From assembly GCA_937902295.1 (NCBI GenBank), contig CALGUM010000119.1, positions 1 through 7,591 on the forward strand: 7,591 nt of DNA, read 5' to 3'. The position numbers were made by a program, and so were the translations under genes. This DNA comes from an uncultured Candidatus Saccharibacteria bacterium. GTDB lineage: Bacteria; Patescibacteriota; Saccharimonadia; Saccharimonadales; Saccharimonadaceae. Below are positions 1 to 7,365 of this stretch, piece by piece. Below the pieces are notes generated by a model. That model saw only the letters and a program-made list of their open reading frames with translations, was not told where the DNA came from and searched no databases. Numbering within the stretch: the stretch's first letter is position 1; the number at the start of each line of letters is the position of its first letter.

Positions 1-2222
1 TGTTCGGTATTTATCTTTGCCTGTTCGCTAATAGCCATTGCCTGGGCGCTGATACCACTCATGCCTCCTTTCGCAAGGTCTTGTGCAAATTTTTCGCCAC
101 GCGTGACGGGTTCGTAACCAGCAATGAGTGCGCCCTTTGCTCGCTCGGCAGGACTCAATCCGCCACCCTGCTCGCCGGCTTTGTAGTTAGAAAAATGGTC
201 TGACTTACTAGTATTGAGGACATTTTCGTTGAGGCCTTGTTGAGCTTTTCGCAGGTACGCTCGTTGACGCATGCGATCACGCGCCCCGCCCAACCCTCGT
301 CGTTTTTTGTCTCCCGTACGACGCAGTGCGCCAACGTCACGTGCGTTGTTGTGTCGCTGCACAAGGTCTTCTGTGCGCTGCTTGGCTTTGTTAAAGAAGC
401 GATTGTTTGACACCACGCCGCCAAACCTATTAAGCACGCCACCAGACAGCCGTGCAAGTAGCGGTGTAATAGCTAGAGGAAGTGCCATAATCGCGAGACC
501 AAAGAGCTGTAAGGTAATGTCACCGGTACTACGCGCTAGGTTCGAGTTGAGCACCAGAATACCAGCCACTTGCGAGACACCGAATACAATCGCTATCATT
601 GGGAATAAGAGGAGCATCGAAGAAAATAGTTTGAACCACTGGTTGTACCACTTCTGTGTGTTGGGCAGCAGTGTACAGGCTATAGCGATCGGAGCTAGGA
701 TAATAAGGATAAGAATCAATGCATAGCGCCCTACCATCATGATGACGGCAATAAGGAATGAAAGCAGTGCACCGACCAGTAACGGCAGCATGGCAACTAC
801 AGACGCAGTCAGAAGAATATATGCACCGCCAGCAGCTGCCCCACCAAATACGAGAATGTTTTCGACTTCGCTAGACCAGGTAGATGGTTTGGTGAATGAA
901 TCGGGTTCGATAGCTTTGATGATGTCCTTGAGGGACGTACCCACGATATTTGACAGATCTACCGCAACAATACAAATGTAGTACGACACATTGACGAGAA
1001 TCGCAGTAAGGATTATTTTTGGCAGCAACTTCTTAATACTGTAGTTGTTCATACCGCGACCTGTGAGTTGTGAAAAGATTATAGCCATAAACCCGATGAT
1101 GAACATAACATTGGCAAAGTTACTAATAAGCGACCATGCTCTATAAAGCGAATCACCGGCAGGTTCACCTCTGTTAAGGGGGCTGATGACAAAGAACTGC
1201 GAAAGCCCATCAAATGCAGCGTCGGTGACATTTGCCATAAACCGCGAGAGGGGGCAAATAATCCACCCTATGTAACGGATAGTGCACGACTCGCCTCCCT
1301 CGTAGTCGATTGTGTTGAGCAAGGCGCTATCGATCGACGAGGCGTGGACATCGACGCCCGAACGATCCTGGATGCAGGACTTAAATGATTCAACTCGCTG
1401 GTATTGGTTGTGCAGAGTGACCGCATACCTTTCGCAGTATTGCCATATGACGTTGTAGGATTTTTTGGCTTGATCGACACATCGATCGTAATCATTAGTG
1501 AGAGGTGGGGATGGTCCGAGAGGACGAGCGGGCGGAACAAACCCGGTGTTTATCGTGCCGCAGATACGGTGAGTGTAGCGGGTCGTTTCGTTCTCGCGTG
1601 ATGTACCGAGTTGCTCTTTAAATATTGATAAGTCGCTGTTTGCACCCATGTCACCCCGGATCTTAAATGGCTGCGTTAATCCTTCTGTAGCTTTATTGAT
1701 TTCTGCGGTAAGAGCAGGTTCTGTTCCTATAGATCGGCCCACAAAAGCTCGTTCGCAGGGCTTGTCTACACTTAAGGAGCTTGTGAATCCCCCTTCAACT
1801 TTAGATGCTGTCACCGCAACACCAGAAGTGCCATCGATGCTGCCACCTAGCGCATATTCATATTTTGTCGACGCGGTAAAGGTACCATCGTTATCCGACG
1901 AGAGATCGAAGTGTAGCGTGGAGTAGGTGCAACTATTGTCGCCTTGCGACACGGTGACACTAATCCCCTCGGCGATAAAGCGCATAGGGCCACGTGTGGT
2001 GCGGTCCAGGGTGAATCGAGCCGAATTGTCGATGGAGTGAATGTCGCTTTCACTATCTTTTTCGTTGTTTGAAAAGAACGGATGTTGAATGATTATAGCA
2101 TCGGGTCCATCCCAGTACGCCTTGGGATCAACAGCGGAGGCTGGCATAGGAGAAAGTGTAGTTAAAGTGACTGCGGCGGCAATCCCTAGTATTCCCTGCA
2201 GTAGCGCACGACCTAGAGTCAT
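1..2222 (-). CDS. VirB6/TrbL-like polytopic membrane protein with eight-cysteine ectodomain (gene A, 3' end beyond window)
   Basis: At least 740 codons are open from the ATG at 2222-2220 to the left edge; the C-terminus is missing. The start is the only one possible: an in-frame TAG at 2250-2252 lies nine codons upstream with no start codon between, and GGGAGGA precedes the ATG. Residues 1-30 form a signal peptide with likely cleavage at ASA|V. Residues 31-312 form an extracytoplasmic domain with Cys98, 156, 221, 248, 263 and 283, then a Pro-rich linker near 229-240. Cys313 and Cys323 follow just before the membrane. I place seven helices at about 364-385, 400-424, 455-477, 478-496, 500-520, 532-555 and 571-592; positive residues at 395-402, 524-531 and after 590 fit N-out/C-in. 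The tail from 600 has a strongly basic stretch (about 621-660), then turns Ala/Gly-rich. The family role would be an inner-membrane channel subunit of a type IV secretion-like system. Closest paralogue is gene B. The family call is moderately firm; the substrate is unknown. Confidence 0.75.
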   Translation of the reverse strand, partial: MTLGRALLQGILGIAAAVTLTTLSPMPASAVDPKAYWDGPDAIIIQHPFFSNNEKDSESDIHSIDNSARFTLDRTTRGPMRFIAEGISVTVSQGDNSCTYSTLHFDLSSDNDGTFTASTKYEYALGGSIDGTSGVAVTASKVEGGFTSSLSVDKPCERAFVGRSIGTEPALTAEINKATEGLTQPFKIRGDMGANSDLSIFKEQLGTSRENETTRYTHRICGTINTGFVPPARPLGPSPPLTNDYDRCVDQAKKSYNVIWQYCERYAVTLHNQYQRVESFKSCIQDRSGVDVHASSIDSALLNTIDYEGGESCTIRYIGWIICPLSRFMANVTDAAFDGLSQFFVISPLNRGEPAGDSLYRAWSLISNFANVMFIIGFMAIIFSQLTGRGMNNYSIKKLLPKIILTAILVNVSYYICIVAVDLSNIVGTSLKDIIKAIEPDSFTKPSTWSSEVENILVFGGAAAGGAYILLTASVVAMLPLLVGALLSFLIAVIMMVGRYALILILIILAPIAIACTLLPNTQKWYNQWFKLFSSMLLLFPMIAIVFGVSQVAGILVLNSNLARSTGDITLQLFGLAIMALPLAITPLLARLSGGVLNRFGGVVSNNRFFNKAKQRTEDLVQRHNNARDVGALRRTGDKKRRGLGGARDRMRQRAYLRKAQQGLNENVLNTSKSDHFSNYKAGEQGGGLSPAERAKGALIAGYEPVTRGEKFAQDLAKGGMSGISAQAMAISEQAKINTE

Positions 2223-5209
2223 AGGTGATTCCTCCCTGCTTCTCTCGTACTAGCCGTCATAACAGTGCTGAGCTTACTGTCGCTCGCAGCCAAGCGGTAG
2301 TTGGCTTTGATCGCGTCGCCTTTTGTGCTATCAATTGCACCGGCTGCTATGGCACGACTAATACCTTTGTAGGTGGCTTCGTCCTGAGTGGCCATAGTAG
2401 AGGCAGTAAACGCCCCATTCTTATCGGCGTTTGCGTACAAGCTGTTTACAAACTCTTCTTGGCCTGCAGGGCGAGGGCCTGATGCTGTTGGATCTGACGG
2501 ACTCAAGGTGCGCTGTAAATTCTGGGCCGATAGGTGGGCAGCGGAGTCACCAATACCCGAGGACTGTGCGGCTTTGAGTATGATGTGTTTTTGTAGTTGG
2601 GTGAACTCACTGCTTTGTGCATACAGCTGGCCGAGCATTTCCTCGACAGCTTCGATATTACCACTCTGGAATACCGCATCGATCGCTGCAGCTTGCTCGC
2701 TATCACTAATGGAACCATACTCACCTTGCCGCGTGGCCATTTGCTGCAATTTACTGTCGTCATAATCTTCAATATTATGCTGGATGAGTGTGTTTGCAGC
2801 CTCGTATTCTTCGAGGGCTTCTTTGAGGACGTTACCCTGAATGTGATCAAGCATTTGATCCTTGAGTTCTTTTCCTGCGAGCCTACCAGCTGCCAAGCTG
2901 CCGATTTTTTTCTGTTGACCGGCTAGATAACGCTGTTGAGCACGTGCAGCATTTCGTTTGTGCTGGCCATATTTTTGTTGCCTGCGCTGATCCGATCGTA
3001 TCAGTGCGCCATATCCAAGTGCGCCCGTGCGCCCATTGAGGGCACGTGATTGCTGTTGCGTCTTTTGATCTTTTTTAAACTCCTCTGCTCGGTTTTTCGC
3101 ACGATCAAACAGCCCCTTGTTTGGATTGTTGACGATACCACCAAACCTATTGAGCACACCACCTCCTACTTTCATGAGGAGTGGGAGTAGGAACAGAGGG
3201 ATCACTTGTATACCCAAAGAGAAAATCATGAGAATTTCTTGCCCGCTCTGTGCCGCGGTATCACGGACAACCTGCGCAGCGATTTGTGAGCCGGAGAATA
3301 TCAAGGCAAAAGCTGGATACAGCAGCAAGAGTTGTGTAAAAATTGTACGCCACTTATCAAAATAGGACTTTGTGTTTGGTAGAACGAAGAGGATAAACGC
3401 AAATGGCGCAAACGCTACAAAAATGATAATAAGTGCCTGGCGAAACAGCAACATCAAAAATGCGGTCACCAGGGCAACAAATGCCATGATCATAATAGGT
3501 ACAAGTGCCGCCAGGTTGCCGAGTAAGACTACCGTGCCAGCTGCTGCCCCTCCGAGGAGTGTGATAGACGCTGTGACATTTTGCCACCCTCCGTCGAATG
3601 CCCCGCTGCCGATCGCCGCGCCCTGAACCGACGTGTTATCGTTGAGAATTCGATAAATAGAATCCCCCATGATATTGGATATATCGACAGCCACGCCGCA
3701 AATTACATACGACAAATTCACCAGCAAGGCACCGACAATAATACGAGGCGCGAGAGCGCGGATGCCATAGGTCTGCAGTCCCCTGCCAGTAACTTGTGCA
3801 TAAATAGCTACTATGAAAAACACAATAAACAATACATTGACGATATTTCGCGCGTGTTGCCATGTGCTATACGCGGCACTGTTTGGTCCACCAGGATTTT
3901 GCTGAAACGGCGCGAGGACAAGCCAGTTTATGAGGATAGAGAAAATTTTGTCGTTCATCGAGGCGATGAAATTAAATGCTGGACATAAAATCCAACCCAG
4001 CATACCGAGTGAACATTCGGTATCATCGGGTGCTGGTGCACCTTCGCTCGTTGTAGCTATGGGGTCGACATCCATAGGCTGTAAGCTCGGCGGTTGTATG
4101 ACCGAACTGACTATACGATCGACAAACGCCTGGAGGTGACCCGCATTTCGAAAATAGCCTTTGTCGACAAGTTCATTTTTGCCTTCGAGACAGCTCACGA
4201 ACTTTTCTTCGTCGAGCGGTGTATCCCATTCTGCTTGCTCTTTGAGGTTACCAAGCGGCTTGAAAATCCCACTGGAACCAGCGGCATCGGCATAACAGCG
4301 CTGCACAGCAGTATCGACGTCATTGATACATGACTGTGAATTAGCAACTACATTACAATGGTCGGTAGTTTGTTCGCGAGCTGCTTGCATGTAGGCGTAG
4401 TACAGCAAACGATTATCGGCACGTACAACGTATTCATCGAAGGCCATCCCTCGGATACCAAGAATATGCCCCGCGAGTGGTGCAAGTGCTGTAGTAGTGT
4501 CATCGTAGGGTGCGATGAGTCGATTGAAATGATTGTAATATGGGAGGTTGCACTGCAGGTCGGAGTCTTGTATATGAACAGGAAATCCTCCTCCTATTAT
4601 TGCGCCATCAATCCCCGCAGCTGCGGCATTCAATGTGTTACCAGAGAAAACAAGATGGTCTTTAGCGAGGGTTGCTCCTGATATATCGCTAGGTATTGAA
4701 TCCAGACTTGCCACAATCTCTTCTTTGATTTTACCCCAACGAAACATGCCGTCTTCTTGATCATCTTTTAAATCAAGTTCGACACCACTACTTGGCGTAA
4801 TGTTCAGGAATATAGCAGGCCGATCACTAGCCTTGCTTTGTGTCTTGTCCCATAATTTCGTCGGTACCGAACCAGTTTTGCATGTTTCGGAGTGCATTTG
4901 TGTAATCGAAGGATTTACATCCATAGCGTTACCTTCTACCTTAAACGCAGACACTCCACCATCTACGTCTTCGTCGAAGACGAACTTGACGTCCTTGCTG
5001 TATTGCCCAGCTTTTCCATATACCGCATTCCCATCGTAGTAATAGTATTCATTACTATCACCGCGTTCTGGGCGAATCTGTTCGCGGCCAGATGAAGTAG
5101 TGGTGTCTTCGTCTGCGTTTGCGTACACAAGAGCAGTGTCACCAAAGAGCGAAATAGCCTGCGAAAAGATCAAGGCAACTAATAGTAGTCTCGTTATATA
5201 CCGTCTCAT
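2219..5209 (-). CDS. VirB6/TrbL-like polytopic membrane protein with large eight-cysteine ectodomain (gene B)
   Basis: Complete at 996 residues. The ATG at 5209-5207 is the only possible start: an in-frame TAA at 5237-5239 lies nine codons upstream with no start between, and GGAGG sits 6 bases before it. The signal peptide covers about 1-30 (VYA|N). The ectodomain, about 31-410, has a Tyr-rich beginning (four Tyr at 55-58), Cys110, 220, 285, 294, 305 and 340, a Pro-rich linker (372-395), and Cys399 and Cys409 before the membrane. Helices lie at about 453-472, 488-510, 547-569, 570-589, 591-611, 622-647 and 658-681. The family signature spans 474-515, with Arg590 and LPNT at 610-613. The tail of about 310 residues is basic at 736-768, then acidic and Ala/Gln-rich and probably helical, and shares short blocks with the tails of C (838-859) and D (934-962). 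It is likely a membrane channel or scaffold subunit of a type IV secretion-like machine. It is longer than typical conjugative VirB6/TrbL proteins, as expected for extended forms. The stop overlaps the start of A. Confidence 0.8.
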   Translation of the reverse strand: MRRYITRLLLVALIFSQAISLFGDTALVYANADEDTTTSSGREQIRPERGDSNEYYYYDGNAVYGKAGQYSKDVKFVFDEDVDGGVSAFKVEGNAMDVNPSITQMHSETCKTGSVPTKLWDKTQSKASDRPAIFLNITPSSGVELDLKDDQEDGMFRWGKIKEEIVASLDSIPSDISGATLAKDHLVFSGNTLNAAAAGIDGAIIGGGFPVHIQDSDLQCNLPYYNHFNRLIAPYDDTTTALAPLAGHILGIRGMAFDEYVVRADNRLLYYAYMQAAREQTTDHCNVVANSQSCINDVDTAVQRCYADAAGSSGIFKPLGNLKEQAEWDTPLDEEKFVSCLEGKNELVDKGYFRNAGHLQAFVDRIVSSVIQPPSLQPMDVDPIATTSEGAPAPDDTECSLGMLGWILCPAFNFIASMNDKIFSILINWLVLAPFQQNPGGPNSAAYSTWQHARNIVNVLFIVFFIVAIYAQVTGRGLQTYGIRALAPRIIVGALLVNLSYVICGVAVDISNIMGDSIYRILNDNTSVQGAAIGSGAFDGGWQNVTASITLLGGAAAGTVVLLGNLAALVPIMIMAFVALVTAFLMLLFRQALIIIFVAFAPFAFILFVLPNTKSYFDKWRTIFTQLLLLYPAFALIFSGSQIAAQVVRDTAAQSGQEILMIFSLGIQVIPLFLLPLLMKVGGGVLNRFGGIVNNPNKGLFDRAKNRAEEFKKDQKTQQQSRALNGRTGALGYGALIRSDQRRQQKYGQHKRNAARAQQRYLAGQQKKIGSLAAGRLAGKELKDQMLDHIQGNVLKEALEEYEAANTLIQHNIEDYDDSKLQQMATRQGEYGSISDSEQAAAIDAVFQSGNIEAVEEMLGQLYAQSSEFTQLQKHIILKAAQSSGIGDSAAHLSAQNLQRTLSPSDPTASGPRPAGQEEFVNSLYANADKNGAFTASTMATQDEATYKGISRAIAAGAIDSTKGDAIKANYRLAASDSKLSTVMTASTREAGRNHL
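2230..2236 (-). promoter_or_regulatory. Shine-Dalgarno sequence of gene A inside the end of gene B
   Basis: The minus strand reads GGGAGGA, then ATCACCT, then ATG at 2222. The GGAGG core to start spacing is 8 bases, close to ideal. It lies within the last codons of gene B, whose TGA overlaps the ATG (ATGA). Together these decide the start of A and suggest translational coupling. Confidence 0.8.
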
Positions 5210-7365
5210 GGTGTGCCTCCGCCGCCGCCATTTCGGTTACGCAACCAGTTTTCAATATTCGCTTGTTCATGATCAATGTGAATACGCGCCATCTTAAGTA
5301 GGGGGTCGCGGTTCTTGTCAACTTGTGAAGCAGTATGTTCGACAGAGAGCGCTTCGTATGCGGCGTCACGATGTTCTCGCAACTTCTCTTGACCTTTAAC
5401 GAGTAGTTCAGCATCGGTGTAGGTTGCGTTTGGATCTTCTCTACCCAGTTCCATAAGGAGGTTGGTATCACCATTTTCAATACGCTCAACAACATCTGCT
5501 ATTGGCATGAGCGCGTCTTTGTCTACTCCTGTCGCATACTCACTCGCACTAAATTCATCACGTGCAAGGCTAGGTATCACGGCGCTTGATATAAAGTTTG
5601 TATCCGTTATTTGACGTTGCAGGACGCGGTCTCGCACGTCACTATTGCCAAGGAATGGAATTTTCTCCGATGCACCTGATTTGTCGGAATACTGCAGAAG
5701 TGTTTGCGTCTGCTGCTCATCCATAGTGTAGGAACCTTTCATCATTTCGAGAATGGCACCGACGTCACCTACCGAAGCAAGGCGCATGATAGCCGCTTCT
5801 TTTTCGAGTGCAGAGATTGTTCCCTGCTGTGCGAGGGCCTTACCGAGGAGTTCATTGCGGGGCACGTTTTGCATTTCAACAGATTTTGCCTCGACATCTT
5901 TTGCATGAGCTTTGACTTTTGCGTGAATCACATGGTGCTTGGCGCGCCGCATGTCATCCAGGTCGGTTGACTGAGCAAGTTGTTGTTGCAGGGCCTCGCC
6001 CTTTGTTTTTCCACCCAAAAAGGTTGGAGTGTCGTCGTCGATCGCAGATCTGAGATCCGCTTCGCCTGCGATATCACGCGTATCGGCAATTCTCTTGTCG
6101 CGCGCCTCTCGTCCCATTCTACGGATACGCGCATTGGCGCGAGTGCGTCGAAGAGGTACTTTTGCGCCCAAGCTATTCTGATCGAGCGTGACTGCTTTGA
6201 GGTCTTTTCGATTGGAGAGTTTTTTTGAGTATTCTTCGGATTTTTTACGGAGGGCCTTGCCTGGCGTCTGTGAAATGCCGCCCCATCGATCGATTAAACC
6301 ACTTCCGAGTTTCATGACTGCAGGGGTGAGAAACAGCGGAATAATTTGTGCGCCGAGCCCTGCAATAGAGAGTACAACTGAGTCATTTGCTGCCGCCGAT
6401 GATCCTATCGCTGTACTTGCAATATATCCTGCTCCGTACAACAGAGATACTGCAGGAAATACGAGTAATATCGGTATAAATAGAGTTCTCCATTTATCGA
6501 AATAGCGGGTAGTGTTTGGCAGAATCATTGCCGCAAATGCAAGTGGAGATAAGACAATAAATACGATGATGAGTACTTGGCGAATCATCAGAATGAGGAC
6601 TGTAGTAACGATTGCGACGACAGCAGAGGTCAGGATGGGTAAGAAAACGGCAAAGCTTCCGTACATTATAAGCGCCGTGCCTGCGCCTGCGGTCGCAGTT
6701 ATCAAAAGAATACTCCCCGCAAGTTGACTCCATGTGTCGTGGCCTGCCCTGCTTGCGCCATCGACAAGACTGCCATCGGCAATCGCCTGGTTGCCTGCCG
6801 CCTCCATCACATCCTTGAGAGTGCCACCGATAATATTCGAAAGATCTACCGCGATCGCAGATACATAAAACGAAAGATTGACGAGCAATGAAGCGACAAT
6901 AATTCGTGGTAACATGCGCTTGATGCTGTAATTGCTCACAGCTACACCGGTGATGTGCGCATAGATTATGATGAGGAACGCAACTACAAACAACCCATTG
7001 GCGATGCCGCGAAACAGCGACCAGGCCACATATGTTCCCGATTCGTTGCCAGCACTATCGAGTATAGTAAAAGGCGGCACATTCAAGAATACACTCAACA
7101 AGGCAAATGACGCATCAGTCAGTTCCGCGAAAAATATTGTAAACCCACACAATAGTCCACCAAAGAAGCCTGGTATGCCGCAGGTGGCGTGATCTGCTGG
7201 TTGATCGTTCGCTATGCCAGACACATCGGCATCTGTCGGGGCTGGTCCTAGTATAGTTGGTTCAACGGCCGATACAGCAAGTGGGGTCGCCAGCGCGCCT
7301 AGCGTAATGCTGGCAATGCACGCTACAATTGCGGCGAAAAGAGTAAGACGCGTGAAAGTCGACAT
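5206..7365 (-). CDS. VirB6/TrbL-like polytopic membrane protein, compact ectodomain (gene C)
   Basis: Complete at 719 residues. The ATG at 7365-7363 is the only possible start, since an in-frame TGA lies at 7381-7383 with no start codon between. A signal peptide is likely (about 1-33, VSA|V). Only about 28 residues separate it from the cysteine pair Cys62/Cys73, so the large ectodomain of A and B is absent. The hydrophobic stretch 66-96 may be a membrane-associated hairpin. Helices lie at about 119-137, 150-173, 216-237, 238-260, 263-283, 294-318 and 329-352. The signature spans 139-180, the conserved intramembrane Arg is Arg262, and LPNT is at 282-285 followed by a KW loop. The tail from 360 is basic at 401-427, Lys/His-rich near 475-495, and shares blocks with B at 521-542 and 605-612. 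It ends in five glycines plus TP, where the Shine-Dalgarno of B is encoded. As the minimal member it best displays the bare channel core. The role is inferred from family resemblance. Confidence 0.8.
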   Translation of the reverse strand: MSTFTRLTLFAAIVACIASITLGALATPLAVSAVEPTILGPAPTDADVSGIANDQPADHATCGIPGFFGGLLCGFTIFFAELTDASFALLSVFLNVPPFTILDSAGNESGTYVAWSLFRGIANGLFVVAFLIIIYAHITGVAVSNYSIKRMLPRIIVASLLVNLSFYVSAIAVDLSNIIGGTLKDVMEAAGNQAIADGSLVDGASRAGHDTWSQLAGSILLITATAGAGTALIMYGSFAVFLPILTSAVVAIVTTVLILMIRQVLIIVFIVLSPLAFAAMILPNTTRYFDKWRTLFIPILLVFPAVSLLYGAGYIASTAIGSSAAANDSVVLSIAGLGAQIIPLFLTPAVMKLGSGLIDRWGGISQTPGKALRKKSEEYSKKLSNRKDLKAVTLDQNSLGAKVPLRRTRANARIRRMGREARDKRIADTRDIAGEADLRSAIDDDTPTFLGGKTKGEALQQQLAQSTDLDDMRRAKHHVIHAKVKAHAKDVEAKSVEMQNVPRNELLGKALAQQGTISALEKEAAIMRLASVGDVGAILEMMKGSYTMDEQQTQTLLQYSDKSGASEKIPFLGNSDVRDRVLQRQITDTNFISSAVIPSLARDEFSASEYATGVDKDALMPIADVVERIENGDTNLLMELGREDPNATYTDAELLVKGQEKLREHRDAAYEALSVEHTASQVDKNRDPLLKMARIHIDHEQANIENWLRNRNGGGGGTP
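5216..5220 (-). promoter_or_regulatory. Shine-Dalgarno sequence of gene B inside the glycine-run codons of gene C
   Basis: The minus strand reads GGAGG, then CACACC, then ATG at 5209, a spacing of 6 bases. In the frame of C the same bases belong to GGC GGA GGC, part of the pentaglycine end. The stop of C and start of B overlap as ATGA, so re-initiation or coupling is likely. Confidence 0.75.

Noticed and set aside
271..726. Plus-strand open frame of 151 codons
   Set aside because: It lies antisense to the membrane core of gene A, has no recognisable product, and its Arg/Ser/Pro-rich composition is typical of the complement of a hydrophobic coding frame.
3371..3382. LPNT read as a sortase sorting signal (LPXTG-like)
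   Set aside because: It lies in the middle of the protein between membrane helices, lacks the following Gly and lacks a C-terminal hydrophobic anchor and charged end in all three proteins.
2388..4681. Several plus-strand open frames of 79-135 codons (for example 2388-2765, 3581-3988, 4358-4681)
   Set aside because: All are antisense to gene B, overlap one another and lack a family resemblance; B has a signal peptide, conserved core and correct start.
5139..5495. Minus-strand 118-codon frame across the C/B junction
   Set aside because: It is a shifted frame of the end of C and start of B. The ATGA junction and the tail similarity with B support the longer genes.
7303..7365. Possible lipobox IVAC (Cys16) at the N-terminus of C
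   Set aside because: The hydrophobic stretch continues well past the cysteine and a better signal-peptidase I site (VSA, residue 33) follows, so a lipoprotein is unlikely.
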